Source of the DNA: Lachnospiraceae bacterium UBA3804
GTDB taxonomy: Bacteria; Bacillota; Clostridia; Lachnospirales; Lachnospiraceae
Assembly: GCA_002368665.1 (NCBI GenBank)
Contig: DFEK01000013.1
Span: forward strand, 1 to 64,000
Direction of reading: 5' to 3'
Length of the DNA: 64,000 bases
Shown piece by piece: positions 52,248 through 60,851 of this stretch; position 1 is the first letter of the stretch, and every line of letters starts with the position of its first letter. The notes under the pieces are model-generated. The model was given only the letters and a program-made list of their open reading frames with translations, was not told the origin of the DNA and ran no database searches. A program made the translations under genes and the position numbers.

Positions 52248-53989
52248 GTACGAAAAAATCTCCTTCCGTTATTTCCAAACTGCTTCGTTTTCTGGGACGG
52301 TACCGCCTGTTTTTGGCCGTAAGCCTTCTGTTATCCGCAATCACGGTTGCCCTGCAGCTGCTGATCCCGGTTCTTTACGGAAAGTGTATTGATTATGCGG
52401 CGGGAAAGGGCAAAGTCGATTTTGACAGTCTTCAGGATACGATTTTCTATATCCTGATTTTCCTTGCGGTATGCGGTGTCGGCACCTGGGTCATGGGGCT
52501 TGTCAATAACCGCTTAACCTACGGAATCGTAAAGAATATCCGTGAAAAAGCAATCCGTAAACTGCAGCTCCTTCCGCTTTCGTATCTCGATAAAAAGGGA
52601 GTCGGCGATATCGTAAGCCGTATCATTGCGGATACGGATCAGCTTTCCGACGGACTTTTGCTCGGCTTTACGCAGCTTTTCTCCGGTGTGGTCACCATTG
52701 TTCTGACGCTGGTGATCATGCTTTGGATGAACCCGTGGATTACGCTAATGGTTGTGGTCTTAACGCCGATATCCTTTTTCGTATCGAAATTCATCGCAAC
52801 GGGAACATATAAAATGTTTAAGCTCCAGTCCGAGATCCGAGGGGAGCAGACGGCGATCGTGGAGGAAATGGTCGGCGGTGCCGGCATTGTACATGCCTTT
52901 GGATACGAGAAGAGGGCATGCGAGCGCTTTGTGGAGAATAACGAGCGCTTGCAAGCCGCATCCGAGAAGGCTGTCTTTTATTCCTCTTTGACAAATCCTT
53001 CCACGAGAGCGGTCAACGGTGTGATCTACGCCTGCGTTGCCTTAATGGGGGCCTATATGATTTTAAACGGCAAACTTTCCGTCGGCGGAATTTCCTTACT
53101 TCTTGCCTATGCAAACCAGTATATGAAGCCGTTTACGGATATATCCGGTGTTATTACGGAACTGCAGAATGCACTTTCCTGCGCCGGCCGCGTTTTCGAC
53201 CTTTTGGAAGAGACGGAACAGAGTGCGGAAAAAGAGAGTGGTTTACATAATGTAGACGGCAGATATGATATCGAGCATGTGGCTTTTTCCTATGTTAAGG
53301 AAAAACCGCTGATCGAAGACTTTAATCTGCACATCAAAGAAGGCACGCATGTTGCCATCGTCGGCCCGACCGGCTGCGGCAAGACGACGTTAATCAACCT
53401 TTTGATGCGATTTTACGATGTGGACGAGGGTGCGATCTATATTGACGGAACGAGTATTTACGATGTTAGTCGAAGGTCGCTTCGCTCTAATTTCGGAATG
53501 GTGTTGCAGGAAACCTGGATTAAAAATGCCACGGTTCGGGAGAATATCGCATTCGGAAAGCCGGATGCTGGTACGGAAGAAATCATCCGGGCAGCGAAAG
53601 AAGCACACAGTTACGGTTTTATCCGCCGTCTGCCGAACGGACTTGATACCGTGATCGATGATTCTTCCCTAAGCCAGGGCCAGAAACAGTTACTTTGCAT
53701 CAGCAGAGTTATGTTAACCTTACCGCCGGTTTTGATCCTGGATGAAGCAACATCCTCGATCGATACACGTACCGAAATTAAGATCCAGAGCGCATTTGAG
53801 AAGATGATGGCGGGCAGGACAACCTTTATCGTTGCTCACAGACTGTCCACGATCCGTTCCGCGGATGTGATCCTGGTCATGAAAGACGGGCATATCGTCG
53901 AGCAGGGATCCCATGCGGATCTGCTTGAAAAAGGCGGACTCTATGCGACTTTGTATCATTCTCAGTTTGTTAAGACGGGGGAAGATTAA
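52244..53989 (+). CDS. ABC exporter half, permease-ATPase with intact catalytic site
   Basis: The 581-residue partner has six membrane helices and a complete ATPase: Walker A GPTGCGKT, Q-loop VLQETWIKN, signature SLSQGQKQLL, Walker B VLILDEATSSID with the catalytic Glu, and H-loop IVAHRLSTI. Together with the previous gene it forms a heterodimeric multidrug- or lipid-type exporter. GGGGGAGAG overlaps the end of the first gene. Confidence 0.95.
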   Translation: MSTKKSPSVISKLLRFLGRYRLFLAVSLLLSAITVALQLLIPVLYGKCIDYAAGKGKVDFDSLQDTIFYILIFLAVCGVGTWVMGLVNNRLTYGIVKNIREKAIRKLQLLPLSYLDKKGVGDIVSRIIADTDQLSDGLLLGFTQLFSGVVTIVLTLVIMLWMNPWITLMVVVLTPISFFVSKFIATGTYKMFKLQSEIRGEQTAIVEEMVGGAGIVHAFGYEKRACERFVENNERLQAASEKAVFYSSLTNPSTRAVNGVIYACVALMGAYMILNGKLSVGGISLLLAYANQYMKPFTDISGVITELQNALSCAGRVFDLLEETEQSAEKESGLHNVDGRYDIEHVAFSYVKEKPLIEDFNLHIKEGTHVAIVGPTGCGKTTLINLLMRFYDVDEGAIYIDGTSIYDVSRRSLRSNFGMVLQETWIKNATVRENIAFGKPDAGTEEIIRAAKEAHSYGFIRRLPNGLDTVIDDSSLSQGQKQLLCISRVMLTLPPVLILDEATSSIDTRTEIKIQSAFEKMMAGRTTFIVAHRLSTIRSADVILVMKDGHIVEQGSHADLLEKGGLYATLYHSQFVKTGED

Positions 53990-54014
53990 ATTTCCGGGAA
54001 GCCGTGCTTATCCA

Positions 54015-54043
54015 TTGTCAAATGAGGGAAAGAGTGTTACATT
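54015..54043 (+). promoter_or_regulatory. Promoter of the purine genes
   Basis: TTGTCA (54015-54020), a 17-base spacer and TACATT (54038-54043). The leader contains a hairpin TTCTTC-GCTTT-GAAGAA at 54050-54066. No purine riboswitch or PurR-like pair of boxes was seen. Confidence 0.65.
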
Positions 54044-54105
54044 AGAAGTGTTCTTCGCTTTGAAGAAGATTATAGATTTTATCAATACACAAAAGGAGAT
54101 TGGAT

Positions 54106-54819
54106 ATGGAAAAGAAATCACTTGCATCTGAGTTGAGCGGCAACGCCTATCCCGGAAGAGGAATCGTTATCGGTAAGTCCGAAGACGGGAAAAAGGCAGT
54201 TTGTGCTTACTTCATCATGGGAAGAAGCACCAATTCGAGAAACCGTGTTTTCGTGGAAGACGGAGAGGGTATTCGTACCCAGGCGTTTGATCCTTCCAAG
54301 ATGGAAGATCCTTCTTTGATCATTTATGCACCGGTCAGAGTGCTCGGTAACAAGACCATCGTAACCAACGGTGATCAGACCGATACCATTTATGAAGGTA
54401 TGGATAAGCAGCTTACGTTCGAACAGTCTTTAAGAAGCAGAGAATTTGAGCCCGATGCGCCCAACCTTACCCCGCGTATTTCCGGTATCATGCATGTGGA
54501 GAACGGAAAATACAGCTTTGCCATGTCCATCTTAAAATCCGATGCCGGAAGAGATGCTTCCTGCAATCGTTATACATTCGCATATGAGAAACCTTTCGCG
54601 GGCGAAGGACGTTTCATCCACACCTACGAAGGCGACGGAAATCCCCTTCCTTCTTTTGAAGGAGAACCCACCTGGATTGATATCAAGGGTGATATCGATT
54701 CCTTCACAGATCTGGTATGGAACAATTTAAACGAAGATAACAAGGTTTCCTTATTCGTTCGTTTCATCGACATTGAGACCGGCAAATATGAGACCAGAAT
54801 CGTAAATAAGAATCAGTAA
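54106..54819 (+). CDS. IMP cyclohydrolase (PurO-like)
   Basis: The 237-residue protein matches the archaeal-type IMP cyclohydrolase family: GNAYPGRGIVIGKSEDGKKA, YFIMGRSTNSRNRVFVEDGE, and NLTPRISGIMHVENGKYSFA. It closes the purine ring from FAICAR to IMP, the last step of de novo purine synthesis. ATG 54106 is seven bases after GGAG; ATG 54100 is too close. The next gene supplies the preceding step. In most bacteria both steps are done by a single bifunctional PurH. Confidence 0.9.
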   Translation: MEKKSLASELSGNAYPGRGIVIGKSEDGKKAVCAYFIMGRSTNSRNRVFVEDGEGIRTQAFDPSKMEDPSLIIYAPVRVLGNKTIVTNGDQTDTIYEGMDKQLTFEQSLRSREFEPDAPNLTPRISGIMHVENGKYSFAMSILKSDAGRDASCNRYTFAYEKPFAGEGRFIHTYEGDGNPLPSFEGEPTWIDIKGDIDSFTDLVWNNLNEDNKVSLFVRFIDIETGKYETRIVNKNQ

Positions 54820-54834
54820 AAAGGAGACAGTACA

Positions 54835-56013
54835 ATGAAAGAACTGGAATTAAAATATGGATGTAACCCCAATCAGAAGCCTTCCAAGATTTTTGCCAAT
54901 GACGGCGGAGAGCTTCCTATTGAAGTTTTAAACGGAAAACCCGGATATATCAATTTTATGGATGCCTTCAACGGATGGCAGCTTGTAAAAGAACTCAGAA
55001 GCGCAACGGGACTTCCTGCAGCAACTTCCTTTAAGCATGTATCTCCCGCAGGTGCAGCAGTAGGTCTTCCTCTGGATGAGACCCTGGCTAAGATTTACTG
55101 GGTGGATGATCTGGGCGAACTTTCTCCTCTGGCATGCGCTTATGCAAGAGCAAGAGGTGCGGACAGAATGTCTTCCTTCGGTGATTTCATTGCCCTTTCC
55201 GATACCTGCGACGTTTCCACCGCAAAGATCATCAAAAGAGAAGTATCCGACGGCGTTATCGCTCCGGGATATGAACCCGAAGCGTTGGAAATTTTACGAG
55301 CAAAGAAGGGCGGAAATTACAACGTAATCAAGATCGATTCCGACTATGTTCCCCAGCCGATCGAACATAAGGATGTATTCGGAATTACCTTCGAGCAGGG
55401 CAGAAACGAATTCCGTATCGACAAGAAGCTCCTTACCAATATTGTTACCGCAAACAAGGATATTCCCGAGCTTGCACAGATTGACCTGATCATTTCCTTA
55501 ATCACCTTAAAATATACGCAGTCCAACTCCGTATGCTATGCAAAGGGCGGACAGGCAATCGGTATCGGCGCAGGACAGCAGTCCAGAATCCACTGCACCC
55601 GTCTTGCAGGTTCCAAGGCTGACAACTGGATGCTTCGTCAGTCCCCGAAGGTACTCGGTCTTCAGTTTGTAGACGGTATCGGCCGTGCGGACAGAGACAA
55701 TGCCATCGATATCTATATCGGTGAGGAATATATGGACGTTCTCGGTGAGGGCGCTTGGCAGAAGATCTTCAAGGTAAAACCCGAAGTATTCACGAGAGAA
55801 GAGAAGAGAGCATGGCTTGACACCATGGAAGATGTTGCACTCGGTTCCGACGCATTCTTCCCCTTCGGTGACAATATCGAGCGTGCCAAGAAGAGTGGTG
55901 TTAAATACATCGCAGAGCCCGGCGGATCCGTACGTGACGACCAGGTTATCGAAACCGCCAACAAGTACGGTATGGCAATGGCATTCACCGGAATGCGCTT
56001 ATTCCATCACTAA
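54835..56013 (+). CDS. purH: AICAR transformylase, stand-alone (PurH-type formyltransferase domain)
   Basis: The 392-residue protein holds only the AICAR formyltransferase part of Pur[77 protein letters not shown] and [20 protein letters not shown], with the catalytic Lys-His of KHVSPAG. It transfers formyl from 10-formyltetrahydrofolate to AICAR. The N-terminal cyclohydrolase (MGS-like) domain is missing and replaced by the upstream purO-like gene. AAAGGAGAC precedes the ATG. Confidence 0.93.
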   Translation: MKELELKYGCNPNQKPSKIFANDGGELPIEVLNGKPGYINFMDAFNGWQLVKELRSATGLPAATSFKHVSPAGAAVGLPLDETLAKIYWVDDLGELSPLACAYARARGADRMSSFGDFIALSDTCDVSTAKIIKREVSDGVIAPGYEPEALEILRAKKGGNYNVIKIDSDYVPQPIEHKDVFGITFEQGRNEFRIDKKLLTNIVTANKDIPELAQIDLIISLITLKYTQSNSVCYAKGGQAIGIGAGQQSRIHCTRLAGSKADNWMLRQSPKVLGLQFVDGIGRADRDNAIDIYIGEEYMDVLGEGAWQKIFKVKPEVFTREEKRAWLDTMEDVALGSDAFFPFGDNIERAKKSGVKYIAEPGGSVRDDQVIETANKYGMAMAFTGMRLFHH

Positions 56014-56019
56014 TTCTCA

Positions 56020-57057
56020 ATGGATAAACAAAACCAAAAGGGAAAAATCATATACCTTGAAGTCCTGCGCGTGATTGCCCTGCTTTTCGTATTCTATGCG
56101 CACTCCGGAGAGAACGGGCTACAGTTTTACCAACATACGGATAATGCAATCCTTCAGGGAATCGGCATTTTTCTGGCCGGCATCTGCCAGCTCAGCGTAC
56201 CTGTCTTTTTCCTGATTTCCGGAGCTTTGCTTCTTCGCAAAGAAGAGAGCATCGGTAAAATATACCTGCACAGGGTACTGCCCATGGCGGTGATTACCGT
56301 GCTGGCCGTGGCAGCCCAGTATCTTTACATGGGATTCGTGCATGGACTTACGCTTTCCTTTCGCTCGTTTACGGAACTTCTGTATTCGGGTGGAGCGATT
56401 ACCCAGCAGTGGTTTTTATTTGCATATCTTTCCTTCCTTGTGATTCTGCCGTTTCTGCAGAAACTCACAGGGGCTATGAAGGATGCAAAGGCTTACCTGT
56501 ATCTCTTCGGGATCATGGCGGTTTCATCCACACTGGTTCCGCTTATGGAATCGGTATTTGACTTAAAAAATCCTGCCATGGTTTTCCCGTTTGCCGCGCT
56601 GGTTGTGTTCTACCCTTTGATGGGACACTTTCTTGCGAATCTTTTTCCGGCTCCTTTAAAGGAAAATGCAGGCAAGTATATTGCGGTAATCGTCGGAACG
56701 CTTTTGGTTTCGGTTTTGAATTTTGTAATGAATCTGCATTCGTTCCGCGCAGACGGTTCGCTTGCGTATACACAGTGGTTTTTGTATATTTATGCCTGCG
56801 GGCTGTTTGTTTGGATGCGGTATGCCTGCAGAAATATGAAAAAGGGGTCGTTCTTCCTCTTTTGCGGAAGCGGAGTATTCGGCACCTACTTAATTGAAAC
56901 GCAGTTAAAAGATTTGCTGCATCCGCTGGAGGAGATATTGTCACGGACGATATCGGAATATCCGGCAAAATGGATTGTTCTTCTTTTATGTATGTTCCTG
57001 GGATTCGGTTTGATTAATTTGTTGAAACTGATTCCGTTTGTGAAAAAATATTTGTAA
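56020..57057 (+). CDS. Membrane acyltransferase family 3 protein
   Basis: The 345-residue protein has about ten helices and matches acyltransferase 3 (OafA/WecH-like): IIYLEVLRVIALLFVFYAHS with the family Arg and His, FFLISGALLLRKEESIGKIY, and QQWFLFAYLSFLVILPFLQK. It likely adds acetyl or succinyl groups to an envelope polymer or glycan. The start is six bases after the purH stop with no clear ribosome site, so it depends on coupling. A terminator follows. Confidence 0.9.
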   Translation: MDKQNQKGKIIYLEVLRVIALLFVFYAHSGENGLQFYQHTDNAILQGIGIFLAGICQLSVPVFFLISGALLLRKEESIGKIYLHRVLPMAVITVLAVAAQYLYMGFVHGLTLSFRSFTELLYSGGAITQQWFLFAYLSFLVILPFLQKLTGAMKDAKAYLYLFGIMAVSSTLVPLMESVFDLKNPAMVFPFAALVVFYPLMGHFLANLFPAPLKENAGKYIAVIVGTLLVSVLNFVMNLHSFRADGSLAYTQWFLYIYACGLFVWMRYACRNMKKGSFFLFCGSGVFGTYLIETQLKDLLHPLEEILSRTISEYPAKWIVLLLCMFLGFGLINLLKLIPFVKKYL

Positions 57058-57070
57058 GGAAACAGGAAAT

Positions 57071-57105
57071 AACCCCAAGGGAAGAAAGCCCTCGGGGTTG
57101 TTTTT
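57071..57105 (+). terminator. Rho-independent terminator after the acyltransferase gene
   Basis: AACCCCAAGGG (57071-57081) and CCCTCGGGGTT (57089-57099) pair with one mismatch, followed by GTTTTT. Confidence 0.85.
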
Positions 57106-57117
57106 ATGAGGCATGGT

Positions 57118-57825
57118 ATGAATTCATTTCGAAAAGGGTTTACGGACGGGATTCCGATCGGACTGGGATATCTTTCCGTATCCTTTACATTCGGAATCAT
57201 GGCGGTATCGAACGGGCTGAGCATCTGGCAGGCGGTTCTGATTTCGATGACCAATTTAACATCGGCGGGACAGTTCGCAGGTATGACCGTTATGGTCAGC
57301 GCGGGAAGCCTGATTGAGATGGCGCTGACACAGCTTGTCATCAATTCGCGGTATTCGCTGATGTCCTTATCGTTGACGCAGAAGGTAAACGAGAGTTTTT
57401 CGATTCCGAGACGGCTTTTGTTCGGCGCGTTCCATACGGATGAGATCTACGCGGTGGCAGTGGGACAGAAAGAAAAAATCGGACCGAAGTATTTCCTCGG
57501 CCTGATCATTGCTCCTTACATCGGATGGACGCTTGGTACATTGCTCGGCGGAGTACTCGGAGAGGTTTTGCCGGAGATGATTTCCGGAGCATTATCCGTT
57601 GCATTGTATGGCATGTTTATTGCCATCGTCATTCCGGAAATGAAGAAATCCATTCGTGTGACGGAGATCGTTCTGTTAGCCGTCGCCCTGAAACTGTTAT
57701 TTGTATATGTTCCCGTATTGCAGAAGGTATCTGAAGGGTTTGCCATTATTCTTTGTGCGATCGGAGCATCGCTTTTCGGCGCACTGGTATTTCCGATAAA
57801 GGAGGATGGACAGGATGGACGTTAA
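57118..57825 (+). CDS. azlC: AzlC family branched-chain amino acid exporter, large subunit
   Basis: The 235-residue protein matches AzlC: RKGFTDGIPIGLGYLSVSFT, MTNLTSAGQFAGMTVMVSAG, QLVINSRYSLMSLSLTQKVN and FGAFHTDEIYAVAVGQKEKI. With AzlD it exports branched-chain amino acids. ATG 57118 follows GAGG by six bases; ATG 57106 lies in the terminator. It overlaps the azlD gene by eleven bases. Confidence 0.93.
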   Translation: MNSFRKGFTDGIPIGLGYLSVSFTFGIMAVSNGLSIWQAVLISMTNLTSAGQFAGMTVMVSAGSLIEMALTQLVINSRYSLMSLSLTQKVNESFSIPRRLLFGAFHTDEIYAVAVGQKEKIGPKYFLGLIIAPYIGWTLGTLLGGVLGEVLPEMISGALSVALYGMFIAIVIPEMKKSIRVTEIVLLAVALKLLFVYVPVLQKVSEGFAIILCAIGASLFGALVFPIKEDGQDGR

Positions 57826-58144
57826 AACATTTTTCCTTTATCTGTTTGTGATGGTGGCCGTAACCTATCTGGTGCGCGTTATTCCGTATGTCTGCATGAG
57901 AAAAGAAGTAAAGAACCGCTTCTTTAAGTCTTTTCTTTACTATATTCCGTATACCGTACTGGCGGTAATGACCGTTCCGGCGATTTTCGAAGCGACGAAT
58001 TCCTTCTTCAGTGCGGCAGCAGGACTTCTGGTAGGCATAGTTGTGGCATATTTCGGACATGGGCTGCTGGTTGTGGCTTTATCATGCTGCGGAGCCGTAT
58101 TCCTTGTGGAACTGATTATGAGATATGTGTTCCATGTGCTATGA
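57815..58144 (+). CDS. azlD: AzlD family branched-chain amino acid exporter, small subunit
   Basis: The 109-residue membrane protein has four helices with AzlD features: YLFVMVAVTYLVRVIPYVCM, FFKSFLYYIPYTVLAVMTVP and LVGIVVAYFGHGLLVVALSC. ATG 57815 stands nine bases after GGAGG (57801-57805), within the end of azlC. No terminator is seen between it and the repeat array that begins at the next base. Confidence 0.92.
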   Translation: MDVKTFFLYLFVMVAVTYLVRVIPYVCMRKEVKNRFFKSFLYYIPYTVLAVMTVPAIFEATNSFFSAAAGLLVGIVVAYFGHGLLVVALSCCGAVFLVELIMRYVFHVL

Positions 58145-58289
58145 TTATGTAAACTATATTATGTAAACTTGTTAAATAGTAATAATTTATGTAAATGAGA
58201 TTATGTTAACTAAGTAGTTTATGTAAACTATTTTATGTTAACCAACATAGTTATGTAAATGACATTATGTCAACTATATTTTTTTATGT
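58145..58289 (+). repeat. Array of nine TTATGT direct repeats
   Basis: TTATGT starts at 58145, 58159, 58187, 58201, 58219, 58233, 58251, 58265 and 58284, mostly extended as TTATGTAAAC or TTATGTTAAC. Intervals are 14, 28, 14, 18, 14, 18, 14 and 19. Three consecutive 32-bp units (58187, 58219, 58251) each hold two copies 14 bp apart. All copies point the same way. The region is very AT-rich and noncoding and ends at the promoter of the trigger-factor-like gene. Confidence 0.9.
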
Positions 58290-58306
58290 TTCGTTTAAGG
58301 AAAAGA

Positions 58307-58315
58307 TGATATAAT
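58307..58315 (+). promoter_or_regulatory. Extended -10 promoter of the trigger-factor-like gene
   Basis: TGATATAAT (58307-58315) is an extended -10; no good -35 stands 17 bases upstream, where the last TTATGT repeat lies instead. This suits a promoter needing an activator. Confidence 0.6.
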
Positions 58316-58380
58316 AGACTTTGATTTGTGAGAAATGAAACGCGGTTTATGAAGGAACCGACAGGAAAGGGTATAAGATC

Positions 58381-59457
58381 ATGAGAAAGAAATTATTAGC
58401 TGCTGCAGTTTTAACACTTGGAATTCTCGCTGCAGCCGGATGCAATAAGAATAAGCCTTCGACAAGCGAGCCGACTTCGATTAACATTGAAGATTACGAT
58501 ATTGTTTCCATGAATATGGATGAATACATGATTCTGGGTGAGTATAAAAATATCGGAATTAAGTATAACATGATCGAAGTGACGGATGAAGCCATCAAGG
58601 AACAGATGGATTTAATGGTTAAGACAAAGGGCGATAAGATCGGTCTGAAAGAGGGAAATGCCAAAGAGGGCGATCTGGTTAATATCGATTTTGAGGGCAA
58701 GATCGACGGAGTGGCTTTTGAGGGCGGTAGCGCAAAAGACCAGACCGTCAGAATCGGAGACGGTCAGTTTATTCCCGGTTTTGAAGAAGCGCTGATCGAT
58801 ATGCAGCCCGGTGAAGTGAAAGATGCACCGATCAAGTTTCCGGATGATTACAATAATAAAGATTATGCGGGAAAAGATGCGGTATTTACATTGACTTTGA
58901 ATTATATTTTTCCGGATGAGCTTACGGATGATATCGTAGCGCAGATGGAAGAAGAGAAATACAGCACCGTGGAAGAAATGGAAGCGTTTGCCAAAGACTT
59001 CCTGGAGCGACAGGCACAGGAGAATAACGAAAGTAATATTACGGGACTTGCCTTTGAAACGATTTTAAGCAACTGCGCATTCAAGGAAGTGCCGGAGATC
59101 ATCAAGGAAAACCAGAGAGCAGAACTGGAATTCCGTTATGCCGATGCCATCGACGGCGGCGCATACGATCTGGATACGGTAATTAAGTATCTTTACGACT
59201 GCTCCGCGGATGAACTGATTGAGCGATACTGCAAACAGCGTATGGCTATTCAGGCCATTGCCAAGGCAGAGGGAATTACGGCTACGGATGAGGAAGTGGA
59301 TAAGCGCCTCGAAGAGGTTTCCGCCGCATACGGTTTGACGCCGGATCAGTATATGACGATGAACATGACCAACAAAAAGAAATTAAAAGAACTCATTATC
59401 AGTGAGAAAGTACAGAAATTTGTTCGCGACAACGTTAAAATTATACCTTACGAATAA
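58381..59457 (+). CDS. Exported trigger-factor-like peptidyl-prolyl isomerase lipoprotein
   Basis: The 358-residue protein has a lipoprotein signal (lipobox AAGC, Cys21), then an FKBP-type domain (about 85-175: GDLVNIDFEGKIDGVAFEGG, FIPGFEEALIDMQPGEVKDA, DAVFTLTLNYIF) and a trigger-factor C-terminal helical domain (VEEMEAFAKDFLERQAQENN, ITATDEEVDKRLEEVSAAYG). The ribosome-binding N-terminal domain is replaced by the signal peptide. It should fold proteins outside the membrane, like PrsA. GACAGGAAAGG precedes the ATG. The TPR lipoprotein follows by twelve bases. Confidence 0.9.
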   Translation: MRKKLLAAAVLTLGILAAAGCNKNKPSTSEPTSINIEDYDIVSMNMDEYMILGEYKNIGIKYNMIEVTDEAIKEQMDLMVKTKGDKIGLKEGNAKEGDLVNIDFEGKIDGVAFEGGSAKDQTVRIGDGQFIPGFEEALIDMQPGEVKDAPIKFPDDYNNKDYAGKDAVFTLTLNYIFPDELTDDIVAQMEEEKYSTVEEMEAFAKDFLERQAQENNESNITGLAFETILSNCAFKEVPEIIKENQRAELEFRYADAIDGGAYDLDTVIKYLYDCSADELIERYCKQRMAIQAIAKAEGITATDEEVDKRLEEVSAAYGLTPDQYMTMNMTNKKKLKELIISEKVQKFVRDNVKIIPYE

Positions 59458-59469
59458 AGGATGTATTGC

Positions 59470-60525
59470 ATGAAAGTATTGAACCGTAAACAGATCCTTA
59501 TATTACTCCTTGTCGTTTTGGCGTGCGTTTTCTCGGCCTGTGGATCCAAGGAAGGTGCCAAGACCAAAGAGGGAATAGCAAGCGTGGAATCCGGTGATTT
59601 TGAAGGTGCGATGGCACTGTTTGAAGAAGCTTCCGCAAAGGGGGAAGATCCGGTTTATATTAACCGCGGAATCGGACTTGCCCATATGGGCCAGAATCAC
59701 TATGAAGAGGCCGTAGACGCGTTTAAAGAAGCGCTGGCGGCAGACGGCTCCATTCCGGGAGATGTGGACTATGACATCAATTACTATGTCGGTGTCTGCT
59801 ATTATAAGCTCGGTAAGTTTGAAGATGCGAAGATGCGTTTCGATTCCGTTTTGGATTTAAAACCCAAGGCGGTGGATGCATATGTGGAGCGCGGAACGGT
59901 TTTGCTTGCCATGGGAAACAAGGAGGAGGCCAAAGCGGATTTTGACAAGGCGGTTGAACTTTCTCCCAAGAACTACGGTTTATCAATCGACATTTATTGT
60001 ATTTTGCGCGATGCGGGAGAAGAGCAGGAGGGCGATGCCTTTTTGCAGAAAGCCGTGGAGTCCGGAGACAAGAAGATGCCGGACTATGACAGAGGAAGAC
60101 TGTATTTCTATCTGGAAGATTACAGCAACGCCAGAGACTATCTGGAGAAAGCCAAGGGAGCAGGAAACAACAGCGAGGAACTGATCCTTCTTCTGGGTCA
60201 GTGCTATGAAAACCTCAATGACCGGACGTATGCACTTACCGTGTATCAAAGCTATCTTGCGACCGGCGGATCGAAAGCCGTTTATAATCAGATGGGTATG
60301 TGCTATGCGCAGTCCGGGGACTATGAATCGGCTCTGAATGCGTTCCAAACAGGGCTAGGTCTTTCCGATATTTCCTTTGACCGTGAGCTTCGTTTCAATG
60401 AGATCGTGACCTATGAGAAGCTCGGTGATCCCATCAAAGCCAAGGAATTATGCACTTCTTTTGTCCAGGATTACCCTATGGATGAAGAAGGATTAAGGGA
60501 ATTTCAGTTTCTGAAGACCCGGTAA
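59470..60525 (+). CDS. Tetratricopeptide repeat lipoprotein
   Basis: The 351-residue protein has a lipoprotein signal (lipobox FSAC, Cys24) and at least six TPR units, for example GDFEGAMALFEEASAKGED, HYEEAVDAFKEALAADG, KFEDAKMRFDSVLDLKPK and NKEEAKADFDKAVELSPK. It is probably an extracytoplasmic scaffold. ATG 59470 stands nine bases after AAAGG; ATG 59461 is directly on it. It belongs to the same operon as the trigger-factor-like lipoprotein, so both may serve protein export or assembly. Confidence 0.88.
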   Translation: MKVLNRKQILILLLVVLACVFSACGSKEGAKTKEGIASVESGDFEGAMALFEEASAKGEDPVYINRGIGLAHMGQNHYEEAVDAFKEALAADGSIPGDVDYDINYYVGVCYYKLGKFEDAKMRFDSVLDLKPKAVDAYVERGTVLLAMGNKEEAKADFDKAVELSPKNYGLSIDIYCILRDAGEEQEGDAFLQKAVESGDKKMPDYDRGRLYFYLEDYSNARDYLEKAKGAGNNSEELILLLGQCYENLNDRTYALTVYQSYLATGGSKAVYNQMGMCYAQSGDYESALNAFQTGLGLSDISFDRELRFNEIVTYEKLGDPIKAKELCTSFVQDYPMDEEGLREFQFLKTR

Positions 60526-60532
60526 AAGATAA

Positions 60533-60548
60533 GCACTATATATTGTGA
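60533..60548. promoter_or_regulatory. Isolated NrdR-like box
   Basis: GCACTATATATTGTGA matches the NrdR consensus (acaCwAtATaTwGtgt) closely. It lies eight bases after the TPR gene stop and 185 bp before the main pair of boxes, upstream of the terminator. Confidence 0.6.
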
Positions 60549-60559
60549 AAATATTAACT

Positions 60560-60618
60560 CTTTCACAAAACCTCCACTAGATATGGTGGTTTTTGTGAAA
60601 GGGTTTTGTTATTTTATG
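60560..60618 (+). terminator. Terminator-like hairpin after the TPR lipoprotein gene
   Basis: CTTTCACAAAA (60560-60570) pairs with TTTTGTGAAAG (60591-60601), with an inner CCAC/GTGG stem, and is followed by a T-rich stretch GGGTTTTGTTATTTT. Confidence 0.7.
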
Positions 60619-60717
60619 GTAACCAAGAAAGGGGATAAAATTGCCGATTTTATCACAAATTTTGAAAAAAACCGGCCGGAAATCGGCGTAGTTATGTAAA
60701 CCCAAATTCGGCAAAAA
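60619..60717. other. Noncoding AT-rich stretch with a weak stem
   Basis: GCCGATTT (60643-60650) can pair with AAATCGGC (60680-60687) around a segment holding the palindrome CCGGCCGG. One copy of TTATGTAAAC occurs at 60692-60701, as in the array at 58145. No gene is seen here. Confidence 0.4.
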
Positions 60718-60802
60718 CCACAACATATTGTGGAGAAAAGATTAAAAAAACATAATATATTGTGTTTTTGGTGTTGACAGAAAAAATACGGAGTGCTACA
60801 AT
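60718..60802 (+). promoter_or_regulatory. nrdD: nrdD promoter with two NrdR boxes
   Basis: Boxes CCACAACATATTGTGG (60718-60733) and ACATAATATATTGTGT (60750-60765) have centres 32 bp apart, the three-turn spacing typical for NrdR. They are followed by TTGACA (60774-60779), a 17-base spacer and TACAAT (60797-60802). Repression by NrdR-ATP/dATP is inferred. Confidence 0.9.
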
Positions 60803-60851
60803 GAGTTCAATCGCCGAAAAAGGCCTGAAAACGTATTTGGAGGGATTCAAC

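Noticed and set aside
58145..58289. Repeat array as a CRISPR
   Set aside because: Repeats are only 6-10 bases, spacers are 8-12 bases and AT-rich, and no cas gene is nearby.
58145..58289. Array as a replication origin (DnaA boxes)
   Set aside because: TTATGTAAAC does not match TTATCCACA, and no dnaA or dnaN gene is present.
60692..60701. Single TTATGTAAAC before nrdD as a functional copy of the array motif
   Set aside because: The same ten bases also occur by chance inside coding regions (for example near 21174), so a single copy carries little weight.
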